From positions 117,620,690 to 117,684,689 of the forward strand of contig CM048553.1 in assembly GCA_026413225.1 (NCBI GenBank): a stretch of DNA of 64,000 bases, given 5' to 3'. Source of the stretch: Otis tarda (lineage: Eukaryota; Chordata; Aves; Otidiformes; Otididae). The position numbers and the translations under genes were made by a program. Position 1 is the first letter of the stretch. Each line of letters starts with the position of its first letter. Below the pieces are notes generated by a model that saw nothing but the letters and a program-made list of their open reading frames with translations, did not search any database and was not told where the DNA came from. Of the stretch, positions 1-15,500 are shown piece by piece.

Positions 1-1633
1 TGCTGCCTAAGCCAAAACTAGCAGTAACATTTGTCATCCGCTGAAGGGCGTGGATGATACATACTCACTTTTAGAGTAGAAATTTAGTATTAAGGATATC
101 ACAGTACCAGGAACAATATAAAACTACTTCAGACAGAAAGCTGGTAAGACCTTCCTGCAAGTAGCCTGTGCGTACTCAAGGAAAACAAAGGATACCAGAG
201 CAATGTCCACCTGTTGTGATGGTTTACCTGGGACTCTTCTGAAGTCCACTCTCTCACACCAAGACAGGAGACTACCGGGACAGTAATTCTGATCTACTCT
301 CCATTCTACACGCATGTGAAGACCTCTTTTGTTTTAGGAGCCAGAAACACATCAGCCATTTGGTTTTAATTACATGAAAACTGAACTCGATGCTACATTA
401 ACTTGAGCTTTTACTCTACAGAGAAGCAGACTGGAAAGAGTATTCAAGAGGGAATAGTTAGACTAACAGCTGTCATATATGACTGTTTTTTTGACAGCAA
501 CCGCAAAAATTAACCACGTCAGCCATCCCCAACAGAAACAACTAGGGGGCAGTTTCCCAGTAGGGAAGGGAAGGACTGCAGAACTCAGGCTCTGTTAATG
601 AGATTTCACACAAATGTAAAATACAGTATTTTCCTTCTTTAATAAGGCTTTATTATATTTAGGTTTAATAAGTGTATCAAAACCTGATTTAGCAAGTAGC
701 AAAATAAGATTTCCTTTATACTCACATTTATATATGAGTGATGACTTTGTGGTACTTAAACCTATAATCTCAGGAGAGTAACATCAGTTCCAGCCTCCTT
801 TTCTGCTTAACTGTTGCAACAGTTATCATCTGTTGCAATTTACTACATTAAAATTTTGCTAGGAGTTAAAAAAAAAAAAGTTATTCCACTAAAGCTGAAA
901 GAAACCTGGAAAGTCATTTTAATGAACTCTTATATTCCATCTCTAAGGGTTGTTCTGGTAGGCAGCATAAGCCGTAATGTCAGCTGCATGTTCATAGTAT
1001 GTCCTGCTTGACAGGATTTTAAAGTTATAGCAGGCAAAAAGTCAGTCTTATAATAAAAAAAAACCCCAAACTTATACAGCAATATAGTTTACAAACATTT
1101 ACAAAAATAAATTCCTTCTTCTAAAATAAAATACTAATGGCTGAGCCCCACACAAACATTCTGCCAACTGTTCTAGTTGTGCTTTCTGCAAATGTGGGAA
1201 GTTCTCGCATGCAAACTTGGGGGTTGTGCCAGCCAGCTCACACAGCAGTCCCCACCTCATGGCACGACCTCCTTAGAAAGGTAATGATCTGGACTGCTCC
1301 CACCTCCCAGCCTTCCCAGAGCTCTCTGCAGAGCAGACACCCCGGCTAGCTCCAGAGCTAGCAGCGTAACTGTGTCAGGCGAGCCAGTCACCGTAGCCAG
1401 CTGTGTTAAACATTGCCTCTCCAGTGCAGGGTTCTGGATCTCAAAAGCAGTGATGCTATGAGGTACTGCACAATGCAGCACCAAAAGTGCACTCGGTGTT
1501 AGCTTACAGATTTCTGTATAGTACTCCACAGCAGTACAGATTTATCTTTTGGGTATGGAAAATGTTTCTAAACGCATTTAGATGCTACCACCCAAGTACC
1601 AGATTGCAGTGCTTTTTCTCCTAAACCTTCACA

Positions 1634-1945
1634 TAGAATCACAGAATGGTTTGGGTTGGAAGAGACCTTCAAGAGTCCAATCCCCCTGCAAGGAGCAGGG
1701 ACATCTCCAACCAGATTAGGTTGCTCAGAGCCTCATCCAATCTGGCCTTGAGTGTTTCCAGGGATGGGGCATCTACCTCCTCTCTGGGCAACCTGTTCCA
1801 GTGTTTCACCATCCTCATTATAATTTTTTTTTTCCTTATATCAAGTCTGAATCTACCTCCCTCTATTTTAAAACCATTACCTCTCATCCTATCACAACAG
1901 GCCTTGCCTAGACACACCTCTCCTTTCTTGTAGGCAAGCCCACCA
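1634..1945 (-). mobile_element. CR1 LINE 3' fragment
   Basis: Read on the minus strand this is the 3' end of a CR1 retrotransposon: the last part of the ORF2 frame (a WNRLPREEVDAPSLE-like stretch, [22 protein letters not shown]) followed by the short 3' untranslated region. On the plus strand it starts with the typical reversed CR1 terminus, AGAATCACAGAATGG then TTTGGGTTGGAAGAGACCTT. It is 5' truncated, as nearly all CR1 copies are, and has small indels and an A/T-rich slip near 1826. It lies inside GAREM1 intron 2, in the same orientation as the gene. Confidence 0.93.
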
Positions 1946-2508
1946 GACATGCTCTGGTACTGCAAGTTAGCACTGACCATTTTTGTGAAGTTCCTTTGGC
2001 AGCACCATAGCCTATCGCATATTCAGGAAGTCCCCTCAGTACATGGCAGTTTCTGAACTTTCCTGTATTTTCTTTTCATTAATGAGGGATTTCTGGCAGG
2101 GAACTTTCTAGAGATTCTTTGAGAGCAAAATGTGTTCTGCCAACAGAACACACACTTTTCCTGCATTAATACAAGCCAGGAAGAAAAACACAGTGATACT
2201 TTTGCAATATCTTAGGGGACACATTTTCATTTTGCCGGTATTTATGTAAATTTAAGCTCTGAATGAATGGAATATGAAGTCAGGAAACCCTGCTTAGCTG
2301 ATCATTGTTAATTCCTTTAAAAATTAAGAACCAGTAAACTTCAGTAAACTCCTTAAGATCCAATCTTCTTTCATGTCAATAACCAGTTTATTTTCTGTTC
2401 TCCTTCTTCCAGGAATCACAGTGAGGATTTTAAAATGCACCATTCACTTTGAAGGAAGTGAAGTGTTTATCTGGCCACAGCACTGAAGCTTATGCAGCCA
2501 GGCAGTGT

Positions 2509-2620
2509 CAAAAAACAAAACAAAACAAAACCCAAACCAAACCAACCAAACAAACAAACAAACCCAAAAACCAAACCAACAAACAAACAAAAAAAAACCA
2601 AACAAAAAAAAAACCCTCTT
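2509..2620. repeat. A/C-rich simple repeat
   Basis: About 110 bases consist almost only of A and C on the plus strand, built from irregular CAAA, CCAAA and ACAAA units. It is therefore G/T-rich in the GAREM1 transcript. Long overlapping open frames here on both strands (KTKQNKTQTKPTKQ type) are artefacts of the low complexity. Confidence 0.9.
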
Positions 2621-3649
2621 CAATGTTACTAAGCGCAAGCTCTAGAAATTGTTTATATCAAGAAAATTTGAATTCAGAAGAGTTTTAAAGCTACATATAT
2701 TAAGATACTACATGCCATGACATCAAAGCTTTTAAACATGTCTTAAAAAAAAATTAACATTCCAAAGTGAACTCCAAGAAGAATCAGTATGAAAGAAGGC
2801 AACTGGTGCAAGCTTCATCACTCAGGGTGCACCACTGCAGTTGCAGCACTGGTGTGACAGAAACAAAATATTTCAGTCAGCTCCTGTACAACTCAGCACA
2901 CCCTCACTGCACCAACATTTAAACAAGACCATAAGAGAGCTGAACAGACTGCTCAGTTGACAATTGGCTATACAGAAGACCAAGTAAAACACTAAGGCCA
3001 GGTCTTTGCTTCGTATCCATGGCTGTTTCAGTTCACACTTTCCAGCTTTCTGAATTTTTGTATCTACTGCATTAAGATAAGTGCTTCCCACTTGTATAGT
3101 ATTATTCCATTCAGGCTTGTAAATAGGGATATTAAGTAATAGGAAATAGTACTACAAAAATTTTAGAAAATTAAAACTAATTTGAAATAAGAAAGTACAT
3201 ACGGATCAGTTGTGTCATATCTTCTTGGAACAAAGTACTACTGCATCATCCAAAAAGGCAGACAGTGACAAGGAACTACCGAGCAGCATTAGCGTGAAAC
3301 TGCTGCATTATTATGAAGGGTTCTTGGCTTTTAACACGGAAATATAAAAAAAAAAGCCCCTCCATGCAATGAAGTGTAAAACCCATTCCATCTTTGGCCG
3401 AACATTTCAAGGCATGTTCAAACTTTCACACCTTTGTCACAACATTCACAGATGAGAAACACTGGCAATTCATTGCACTCAAATTGAAACAGATTCTTCT
3501 GTGTAGCTACGTGTTCTGTCCAAGTGCTGCTCAATGAAATACATCTATTTAGCAGCCCTGGGAGTAAGTCAGCATCTCTTGTATCCTGTAACATTATTAA
3601 AAAGTCAAGTCACAGCCACTAACATCAGAGCCTTAGCTTCACCCTGTCA

Positions 3650-3922
<273 letters not shown>

Positions 3923-6146
3923 CACATTGCATGAAGAAGAAAACTTCATAATAAGCATTTTATTCTTCTTACTGTTTATTTTTTCAGACATTTTGATATT
4001 TAAAAATCCAATTAAGTAAGTTTCAACACTAAACAGTATTCATTTTGCAATATAAGCACTTTACCTTACACAAAACAAACATAATCCAAAACAACTCAGT
4101 GCCTCAATACGATACCATAAAGATGCAACACGGATTACTCAGCAGTGGCTCGGGGCTCCTTTTTCAGCTTTCTGCATAAACAGGCTTTTCATATCTCTAT
4201 TTATATCTTCCTATCTCATTTAATACAAATACTTGAGAGTTCTTTTAATTTTTAAATAGAGGAAATAAGTACATTTTCATACAATGAAAGGTCAGTATGA
4301 CCCTACCCTACAGCCACCTGAAGCCAAATCTTGTTCATCACTGTGCAGTAACTGGATATCACACTGGCAGAGAGAGACTTCAGCTCTGTCATCCTATCCC
4401 TTTGCAAGTTACTGCTTAATTAGTCATTCCTATGTCTGTAAACTTAATCCTGCCACTTAAGGACGGGAGGGGAGGAGGGGGGGAAAGGATGTTAACACAC
4501 ACCAAAGTCCTCTCTCAGAGACAAATTCAACCAGAAGCCTCCCCAGCTAATGTCCAGCTCATGCTTGCAACACCCTTGGTTGTACCGTAGTGCCTGCCAA
4601 ACCCATCCCAAACACAGCCGCAGACCCAGCTCTCCTTTCTTCCCTCATCTCTAACAAGTCCTCTGCATTTCCACCAAGCCCCCTCCCCTCCTCCACCAGC
4701 TGCAGCGCCTGATCGGGACAAGAGTGCTTTGCTTGACTTTCCAGCAATTGCAGGAACCACATCAGACAGACTCCTCAAAGTGCCAGCTACACATCCCAAG
4801 CATGATACGTGATCAACGTTCCGTAGAGCAGGGCGTATCAAGGAAGGCTGCTCCCACGTACCTGCAGTGCTGCTCAGTCCGCTTCTGTGTGAAACACACA
4901 GAAAACAGCCTTTCTCCAGGTGCCTTTAAAGCAGCCACGTGAATTTTCAGGAACACTTCACAGATGCTAAACACCGGCCAAGAATAACGAAGCTTTAAAT
5001 CTCATTTTCCCTCTCTCCCACCAGACCTCTGCAGTTATAGCCAAAAATAAAGCAAATGGTTTAGCCCTAGAATCATGTTTGGACAAAACCCATCCCCTTC
5101 AGCTACTACAAGAAACTGCACTTTTTCTTTCCTGTCTTCTGAAATCTGAAGTCAGTGGAAGAAGGAGACTTTCCTCAGCCCGGAGCTGCCAACATTTCAC
5201 CTATTCCGTCTCTGCAGAGGAACGATACTTCCCATCGAGTTTTTTTTTTTTGCCCACACCAGGCAATTTTTTCCACCGTAGGCAATGGCTACCACACACC
5301 CCATTCCTGCCTGATTTCATGCTCCCATTCTACCAGAAAGCGCCCTCCTACACGAATCAAAACGCAACAACTGGTGCGTGTGAGAATTGTTAGATTTTTA
5401 AATCACTCTCCAGTCACAGGATTTTGCTCATTTCCTCCAGCAACTTGGGTTTGCCTAAAAAGCGGAGAGCCCCCTCCCAACCCATCTGCAGAGTCCAAGA
5501 GATGGACTTCGCCGGCTCTGCTGCCTCATGGCTGGTTAAACCTTAAAAAAAAGTTCTGTTTCATACGTCTGGGGCTTTAACTTACAACGTGGATAAACTG
5601 CTGTTATGAGTGGGGGTTGGGGGGCAAAAAAAACCCCAAAGGTATACAGAGCTCGTTAGTGCTGGCTGCTCTTGCTCACATGAAGGTACCATTTCCAGCT
5701 TTCCTTCTTTTCCACAGCACAGATACAATACAGAAGCACAGGAAGCTTTCAGGTAAGCAGAATGTTTGAATAACTCGTTTCCATGTGCTTCTTGGACCAC
5801 GGTCCTTGGCAGCCCCGCCGGGCAGACGGGCTGTTTAACACCAGCTCCTGTTCCCTGGCAAGCGTCACCCCTCCACCCAGAGCGCGCTGGGAGAAGGAAA
5901 GCCTAAGGAAGAGTGGCAAAACTGCCATGCAGCATTGGAGAACTCTTCAGTCTCATTCATACCTTGAATGAGACTCAGATATATTTGCTACAGACGTCAC
6001 ACACCCGCTAAATTTTACCAAATCATCTGACCTTGAGCACCTCCTGTTCCCTGCTCACAAGGGAGAGAGAGTATTTATACTCCTAATATGCATAAAAATT
6101 ATCTTCAGCTTGCTGCAAGAGGGTTACAATTTCTTGTGAAAACACA

Positions 6147-6162
6147 ATAATAATAATAATAT
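6147..6162. repeat. (AAT)n microsatellite
   Basis: Five tandem ATA/AAT units sit in an A/T-rich part of GAREM1 intron 1. It is short and has no coding context. Confidence 0.8.
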
Positions 6163-8694
6163 ATGGTATTATATGAAACTCATGTTTAAGTTCAGAGAGT
6201 TACACTCAGGCTTTCTATAACCCATGGCAACAAGTAATTATTCCATCCCACAACAAAATAAAACCAATGACACTTAAGGGGAGAACTAGTATTTTACTTC
6301 ATTGACGTGGTAAACAAATTTTGAAGAAAATACAAAGCATCTCTGGTATGCCTTTTCTCTGCCTTACAATCTGTAGGTATAATTTCAGAATTCAAAATGT
6401 GACCTAAAGGAAGGCTGGATTCTATATCCAGGATTGCAGGGAAGCAATTACAGTATGGGTCATCCTTGAAGAACCTGAGAAAGATATTCTCAGGAAAATA
6501 AAGACACCCTTTATGAAAAGGTGCTTCCAGTCATGGCTCACATGCCACAATCTGTTTAAGCGGTTACTCCACTAAAATAGGGTGGGACAGGTGAATGTTA
6601 AAGAGATTACTAAGACAGGCCCAAGAGTGACTACGTAATTAGCTCTGCAGCTGGGAAGTAGCTGTACTTTTTAAACCAGAACCTTGGAAACCACAATTCT
6701 TGTTACACCAATTATTTTCTCAAACCGAATAAATAGGAAACAAATTTCACGCTTTGCCACGGGAGTCTGAGCCGAGGAGAGAAGGCAGGGTGGACGCAAT
6801 GGGGAGTTCATGGTCACTCCGGCTCCCTCACAACAGGTAGGTCTGTCCTTACCAAGCCCTGATCTTTCCTAAGCATGGGAAAACCAAATTCCTGGGGCTA
6901 CTTTATAGGAAGAGGCTCCTTGTCACCAAAGGGATTAACGGACTCAAAAAAATGCCTGGCTAACGATGGCCTCCATGCTATGGGAGGAAATACAAGGAAG
7001 AGTGGACAGAGGACAAAAGAATATGGAGATACATACTCTCTTCTTTCTTCCTTCTTCTTCTGGTCTGTCTCCCCTTGTAAGACTTTGAAGCATTTTCCTC
7101 CTGGAGAGGAGGACCTTTCAGGCAGGAGACACCTCTGACTAACTACACAACCCAGCTCCTGGCCCAAGCACAGTCCAGACTTGGCCCTTTACGCTTTTCT
7201 CAGCCAACCATACCTTGCAAAACAGCCACATTCAACCTGATTTTTTCCCCTTGTCTCAGTAACACAAGTTGTGCAAGCCTTTCATTAATCACATTTTAAC
7301 TACGTGGGAGAGAACTCGTCAGTCCTCACATCCACCAACTATGCAACTCGGTTCTCACCTATTCAGCACACTCCTACACTGCTGCTTACACAAAAATCAG
7401 ACGCCATGAGAAAACAGAGAACACAGGCCACTCATCCTTAGTAACAGTTTTGTCTCTTATGATCAAATATGGCTTAGCTCTACCTTCTCACCCTCTCCTC
7501 CCTGCCCTGCATGCCTGCAATATAATTAAACCACTACAAAGAATCTACAGACAAATACTTGAGTGGGGTTTATTTTCCCGCAAATAAAAACCATAGAAGC
7601 AATGAATTATCACATGCAATTCCCCACCCTTCCTCAAGTTACCTACGTCTTTCCAAAATATGAGTCAAGTTTATTCACGGTAATGCCTGAGACTAAGAAA
7701 CCTATGATTCGCTAACAGTGCCTAAATCCTAAATCAAGCATCAACGCCCATCCTTGCCTGACAATAAAAGCCTCACACCTCAGAACTGAAAAGTCAGCCA
7801 GTATGTTCCTACACAAGCTGTCCTCCTATAAGCACTCTCACCACCACCAGCATTTGGGCTACTTCATCACGCGCCACCAAAACGACACGGCAACAGCTGT
7901 TCATGCGTTCATTGCAAATGAGATGGATTACCATTTCTTAATTACACGATCCATTTCCGTACAACTCCTAAAAACTACAGATACTGCAAAGCCCACCCTT
8001 GTTGAAGTGCAATTACAGAGGGAACACTGACCATAGAAGGAAAACTGTTCACATGTTGATACAGTTTAAAAAAAAGGTAATTGCTTAATCAAGATTCCTG
8101 TGCTTATTAAATGCCATGTACATTAAATGCCAATACTACTTTAACAATTCTTTCCAGTCCCAAAACTTGATCACCCACATTTGCCAAATCTTGGCTCTGC
8201 CATTGTAAACACTCCAATTTCAAATTAAGAGTTAAAAACTGCAGCAAGGCTGGGAGCAAAACACCTCAACCTACAAGTTCAGAGACGAATTTCTGTTCTC
8301 ATGCGCAGCTTTTCAGAACCAGATGAGAAAACAGTAGTTGGTTATGCGCAGGGATTGAGTTTACACACAGTAATGCTGCAGCACAGAAGGAAGCTCATTT
8401 CTTTTGAAGTAAGGACTGACCTCCCTGCTGGCTGTTGCCACCACTTACTTTCTAAAGATGGGCACTTTTATTTAGCTGAGCATCTCACAATTTCCAAACG
8501 CCCAGAGTAAAGCCTCAGTTTTGAAAACCACTCCAGTTTTGAAGGGTCTGAGCGCTCCCATCTCCTTCTGGATCAACAATTACAGCTTGGCCTGTTATGG
8601 TCCATAAATTAAAATTCACGCAGGTTCCACATACTCTGTTTTGCCAAAGACAGCAATGACTTTTCAACACCAACCACTAAAGGAAAATCATGAA

Positions 8695-8730
8695 ACAAAC
8701 AAACAAAAAAAAAACAACCAAAAAACAATT
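8695..8730. repeat. A/C-rich simple repeat
   Basis: CAAA-type units followed by an A run, of the same style and strand polarity as the tract at 2509-2620. It lies in GAREM1 intron 1. Confidence 0.75.
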
Positions 8731-11700
8731 AACTTTTAAGGTTCTCCTCCTAGTATTGAGAAACTTACATTCAAGTCAGTGCAAAATGTGCAGACCAACA
8801 TGACTCATTCACTCACAGAAACTACACTGCTAAAAATAAGCAGCGATCTACAGGAATACAAGTGCTTTATAATGCCACACACTTTGTCATCTCGGCTAAG
8901 AGTTTGCATCACTGCCTTAAAGCATAAGCTTTGCGTCTGAAGACATTAAAATAGTAGGTAATGAGCAATTCAGAGAAAAAGAAGTCGCATGCAAGGTTCC
9001 AGCAATGTAACAGATACAATTTACACATGCCAGATGAACTAGATACCATCTCCTCCTGCCAGGAAGATGGTTACGGAGACATTCCTCCCATCTCATTCAT
9101 CACAGAAGACTGTAAAGTGAGCTTAAAGCTGTTCCTTGCACATCAGTTCAAGCATGCAGAATTTGCTCTTCCTGGAACAAAAAGGCTAGGAAGGTCATGA
9201 GAAATTCAAGATGGCTTTTGTGAAATAGCTGGTGGTGAAGATGCCTGTGAAACCCCAGGGAAAACTCATCAAGACTTGGGGCCATGTGTTTTCATTAAGC
9301 CTGAACACCATCTGCATGCAGGTAACAGATGCTGTACAATTAAGTGCATCACCCAGCCTGCCTTGGACAGTTAAGTAAGGTGGTGAGTTTAATTATTCCA
9401 TCTAATGTTCCACAACCGTGTAACGTATCATTACATAGGAAAATCTCAGCAATGTTAAAAATCATTTCAGTGGGTGCTCAGCCAGGTACCTACAAAACCA
9501 CACACATGAATAACTTCAACTTTATCCCCACTCAGGCTTGCACTAACATTTGCTAGGAATGAAGGGTTAATTCATGGAACAGCAAAAAGAAGTGGCTATC
9601 TGGTCAGTTGAGCACGTCTGCTGTGAAACAACTAGGAAGAACAGTCAGCATGTGGCTAATGTTACCAAGGAAGACTAGCAACCAAGGTTTATTTTGCAAC
9701 ATCTGGAAGCTAAGAGAAAGCAGACTGACTAGAAGCTAGAAAAAAAAAAAAGAAAGAAGTGAGGTTCTTACTTATTTATCATGCTATCATTGCACTGAGG
9801 AGCCTTACTTACGTGTTATCTGCTTCACTGGACATGCAGCTCCACTGGCCTTTCCCTGGCTGAGGACCAAGCAGGCCATGTGTTAAGACACACCTTAGCA
9901 TCATCCCATAGCATCACGAAAAACAAAGCACAGCCCCAGCCAGTATGAAATGAAGTTATAATCTATTGTTTAAAAAAAGCAGACAGTATTATGAACTTCA
10001 TGGCTCTGTGCAAAGAGACGTTTCAGGTCAGAGGGAGGTCACACTGCTAGCACAACCATAAATGCCAGCACTGCTTTTCCACTCCAAAAGAAGGAATCTA
10101 CAACGCTGTACACCAGTCAACTAATAAAAGCTCTCTGGTTTTTGGAAAGGCCAACTTGTGTTTCTGCAAACATTTGCTAGTCACATAGCTCCCACAGAGG
10201 TAACACCTTAAGACAAATTCAGCTTCCACTTATTGCAAGATTCACAGCAGGTAAAAGCTGAAGCCAAGGCCTTCTCTCAGCACAAAAGCTGAAGGTTCCT
10301 CATCTGAAAATGGGGAGCCCATGGCCTAGCACTGACATGACAATACACCTGGAGAGAGCACATACAGGTCATAAACACCCATCGGTGCACAGCAAGCACC
10401 TACTAACTGCGGGCATCGCACACACTAACTTCAGCTTTCTTGGCAATGAGGGTCTGTGAGCATCACAGGTACCTGCACCTTTCCAGGTGTTAAAACCAGG
10501 CTGGGTACCACAGCATCCTTTAGCCTTAAAAAAAAATTAAAAATCAGTTGTAACTCAGCAACATTCTCATCTGGGAATCCTTTCACTGGTGGGCTTGTCC
10601 TTTATACAGTCTTCAAACAGCTCCCAACACTTTGGTTCTTGTTCAGCCAGTTGGTTGGTTGAGCTTCTGATCTCTTGAAATACAAGACAACAAAAATCAA
10701 GGCATAACCATCCACAAAAAATCAGCAGACAGCGACCCCTTGTTCCATACAAAACAAGTAAGCCAAGAAAGAACAAGGTGTATGTGAGGCTGCATCACAA
10801 AAATTTTTCACTGTTAACTTCAATTTGGTCTCATTTGTTGCAGAGACGCACGGAAGCATTGCTAGCACTCAAGAAGCACTGCACTGAGTATGTTGCTTTT
10901 GTGTTAGTAAGAGTACAAGCCTTCTGAAAAACATACACCAAAAAAACCCCAAACTGTAATCATGGACGATAGGCTACCGGAAGAGAACTCCAAGTAGTCA
11001 ATTTTCCAGTATCTTTGAGGCTTAGCATCTATTTTTATTTGAGTCGGAATTCAAAGAGCAGTATGAATTCTTTCACTTGGGGTACAAGACTGCACTCCTA
11101 AATAACCTTCTCTGGTTTTAATACATGCAGTGGAGGAGAAAGAAAAAAAATGAGTATGTGACAACTCAGCAGAAGACAAACATACTATATTCTAGTTGTT
11201 AATCAAATACCTGCACTGCTGTCACACATGACCATCTGATGGCAGCTGTCACCAAGAGGAGGAAAGAAACAAGCGAGCAAATGCCCTTTTTCCTTTAGAA
11301 GCATGTACTTTATCTGAAGTCATCGAGTGGTTTTGCTGTTTCAGGCAGACCAAAGCTGCAACAGCGCATGGGACAGCTTCCATCCAACTGCCCATCTACC
11401 ACAGCGCTGTCAACGTTCAAGCCCTCACCTCCAGCACTTGGTCATATTGCCACGGTAACATCTCGCTGGCAGAACATCATCTCCTACAGGTCATTTCACT
11501 GACACTTAAAGCTGTTTTCTTTTATAATGCTGAGTCTGGAATTTACATTTTGGGGGAAGAAACACAAATTTATTTTTAGGTCTGAATATTCAAATTAGAA
11601 CAATTCATTTTACTTTATTTTATTATTATTTAGCAAGTGATGCAGCCTCTCCTCATGACAAATAACTTCTACCTGAACTCTGAGGGAGGGTGGGGGGAGG

Positions 11701-12507
11701 AAGTAAAATCTTTTGTTTTCTGTGTGCTGCATCACACTCCAGAGTATCCGTAGGGTATTTCTCTATGGAGACATACCTCAATGAATGTCAAAGAATAATA
11801 AATATTAAATTAGAGTGGTTTGCTTGCTTAAGGTTTGGCACTGTACTTGGTTACTGAGTCAAATCTCAATGCGGTGTTCAACCTGCCAGCGCCATTTCTT
11901 CCGCAAAAATAAAACTCACACTGGTCTATGATGTAGGTCAGAGGAAAAAGATCATCAGAGGAGAACAACATCTGAATTTTCCAGTTCGAAGTAGCAATGG
12001 GAATTTGTATGGAAAAAATTCACATCCTTGTAATGTTCGTTAACAAAAGAAGGAAAGAAAACCCCAGAAATATTTTGTTACATGAAGAACTCCACTTGTA
12101 GCAACATTAATGAACACTGGATCTACAAGGACTGAAAAATTCATGGGTTTTTTTTTTGTCACTATGACTGAACAGATGCTTGGAAGAGTTACTCTTGCAT
12201 AAAATGCCTAATGGAAGAGAAGTGAAAAGCGCACGTAATTGCAGAAAACACTGCTACTACTGAAGAAAAGCCTGCTTTGAAAGCCTGTCCCTGTTATCAC
12301 TCTAATTTTGTCATTCCATATAGACACACACAAAAAAAGACTGATAAAAAAAAATTATCTAGCCAATCAAACTTCTTTGTTTAAAGAAAAGCAAAACAAC
12401 TTGCAGGGAGGTGTATCATGCAAAGTCTAAATACAGACTGCCAGTGAGTTACAAGGGTAAACACTGTAATTTCTAGGAGCAAATATTGTAGTTTTTAGGA
12501 GTGAGAT

Positions 12508-12548
12508 GAAAAAAAAAACAAAAACAAAAACCCCAACCAAAACAAACC
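12508..12548. repeat. A/C-rich simple repeat
   Basis: An A run passes into ACAAAAAC and CCCAACCAAAAC units, again with A and C on the plus strand. It lies in GAREM1 intron 1. Confidence 0.75.
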
Positions 12549-15500
12549 CAATCCACGTTAAAATTTAAACATCTCAGGGCTATAAAATGTAGTGTACTAA
12601 ATTTTTAATTTAAAGTGGGCAGACTCATTAGGAAAGCCTGATAGTGGTCTCATATGACTGCCAGTGTCTCAATACAGTGGAAAAGACGAAAGCAGAGGGC
12701 TCTGTCCACTGCTACACAACCTTTTGAGCTTGCAACACAAAGATCTGGAATAAAAACTGCAGTTACATCTAGGACTGTTGATAATCAATCTCACTTCTCA
12801 GTTTCCCTTCTTCCTTCTCAAACAAGTTCTGAAGTAGTTTTAAATATCTGCTTCCACTTAGTTGTTCCATTCCTGCAGCACATTCGTTTGTGCTGCTTCC
12901 TATTATCTGGATCAATCAGTATTTCTGTCATGATTCAAACCGCAATCAAACATCCCTCTCTCCAAAGAAATCCAAAGTAACATTGACTTGACCTTCCATC
13001 AGCTGCATACACTCCACATCCTTCAGCTGATGAAAGGCTTCCCCTGACAACATAAGGATTCATACTCATTTTAAGACAACTTAAATTCTTCCTTCCTTTG
13101 TCAAAAGCAAGAAAAGGGAAAAAGTTGCAACTAAAGTAGGGAAGACCAGGCAAAATTAGTCTAAAATCTTGTGTGCTGTCTGAAACTAAGATTCAACCAG
13201 TTGGTGTTCAGAGTTGCTTTTTACGTTACAAAAGAATTAAGGAAAAAAAGTGGATGTTTTTTTTTTATATATATATTTTTATTTGTGCCACAAGAGAGCT
13301 CAGACATTGAAGCCAGCTCAGGTTGTGCCTCACAAACTCACCAAGAGTTTTGGACCGCCTCTTTGATACTTCGCTGCAGAGACCATGTAGGAAATGTGCA
13401 GGAGAATCACCCAACTCCATTCAGCCCAGACTGAGAGACTCAGCTGCCCTAAACCTCTCATCTGCAGCAAGGTCCATTACCAGCAATTACAGTTTTCTCA
13501 GTCTTGGATGGTGGAGGTGGAGACACTAAGTCTTCTCGTAGCTTCAGGAAGAGCTGAGCAAGATGCAGCTACCCAAGAAACAGTTTGTCCCAGGTTAAGC
13601 CTCTCCCCACTGCACACCTTTTTCCTTGGATCAAACACAACTGTTGTTGGCTACGGCTGGCCAAGCTGCAACAATTTTCAGTCATGTTTGAACAGCAGGG
13701 CATTCAGTTTGCTTCACTGACCTTACCTGCTTAGCGAGGAAGGTGTGAGGACAGCATCACCCTCAGACTGTCGAACATCACTACCTGCAGTACTCTGTGC
13801 ATCGGTGTAATCCTTCAGCCTCACAGCACTGTGATCCAACTGTGCTCCGGGTGACCATTAAACAGTTCACAATCAAGAGAAAGGAGATAAGGCTTTACTT
13901 CTGCAATTTCCAATCCCTCTACAAAAGCCTGATACAATCAAATTGCTACAATCCAACTGATGCTGAACTCAGGCTATCACCCACTAATACCTAACAAGAG
14001 AGCAGAGACTCCCATCCCCCTATTCTTTTTATGGCTGCCAGCAAGAAGACAGATTTATTTCTTTAGGATTAGCATTTTGCTATTGGAATGACTGGATATA
14101 CCAGTACTGTTGCAACAAATCAGCATAAACCATAATCTTGTTACAAGGCTACGGGACAGATTAAGCCACTGAAAAATCCAGTTTGTTCCAAGACAAGTTT
14201 TTCTCCAGCTGCGAATACACAGAGACAGCACCTCAGTGAGTCTTCAAAAAAAAAAAAAAAACGAAAACCTGTTTGACCTACTGCAGGGAAGAGGAGTACA
14301 AATATTTTAAATAAACACTGAGCGGAATCCTGGTGCCACTGCCACTGGTGGTGAATGCTCTGCTGACTTTAGCAATCTCACAGTTTGAACCTTGGCACCT
14401 TGTTTTCTTTGTGTTCACAAGAAAACTAGTAGGGAAAAAAAAAAAAAAAGGAGAGTAAAAACACAGATTTCATTGAGCTTTGTTTGTGTTTGTTTCAAGC
14501 CTTCAGAACTAACATCCCAGAATGAGAAATGTTACTTTTTATGAACTCAAGCCAAACAAGCCAAAACACATCTTTCATCACAGACAGCTCTCTGCCCCCA
14601 CACAGGGGGAAAAAAACCACCCAGTGCAACAATATCTTAACATTTGCATTCCCAAACTCAGTAACTTTCTGCTGCTATCATAATTACTCTTCTTATTAAC
14701 GCTAAACATCTGATGATGTAACTGCAGATTTGCTGTATCCTCACAACAGATTTAGCTGTAAGACTGATCCAACAGAACAGTCAATCACCATGGTTACTTA
14801 CAAACCACCCCAGAAAGCCTCGGCAATTTTTTCAAGTATTCCAATATCCTGCAACATGTTGAATAGTGCCAACTATTTACCATGTTATGTTATATTCGAA
14901 GGAAAAAAATAATTATCTGAGAATCAGCCCACTAATTGAAAACTGAGGTTCTTACAGAAGGAAGTTTTCTGGTTTTGAAGTCACCTAAGATCAGAAATCC
15001 AAAGCGCTAAGAGTAAGAGCAAAGAATGTCAAGTTTAACTACGCTTAAATTGATCACAAGTTAGAAATATTGAGAAGGAGAAAGTTAAATAACTTTCCAT
15101 TGCATGCAAAAGAGCTTCCAGCCTAATTTATTTTTACCATAGAGAGGGAGAGAAAGGAATTTTTATGTCGGTCTCATATTTAGTTTATTTTCCATTTTGA
15201 ATCTCATTGCTAAAGTAAGGGGGAAAAAAATATTTAAAATATGTATTTGTCCTTTGCAATAGAGGCACTAGGTTTGGAAATGAGGAATCCAAAGGGCAGC
15301 TTTCATAAGCAGTCTGTCAGGTACAGATAAAGAAAATGACAGCTCTACCTGACCAAAAGACAAACACAGTAGTACTGAGACTTCCAAGCAGTCTGCTGCC
15401 ATCCAAATCAGCTCCTTTAAACATTTCATTAAGAGAGCTGAGGTTTTCCTTCATCAGAGGCAATAATTCTTCACGCTGGAAAGCTCCTGCTCACACACAT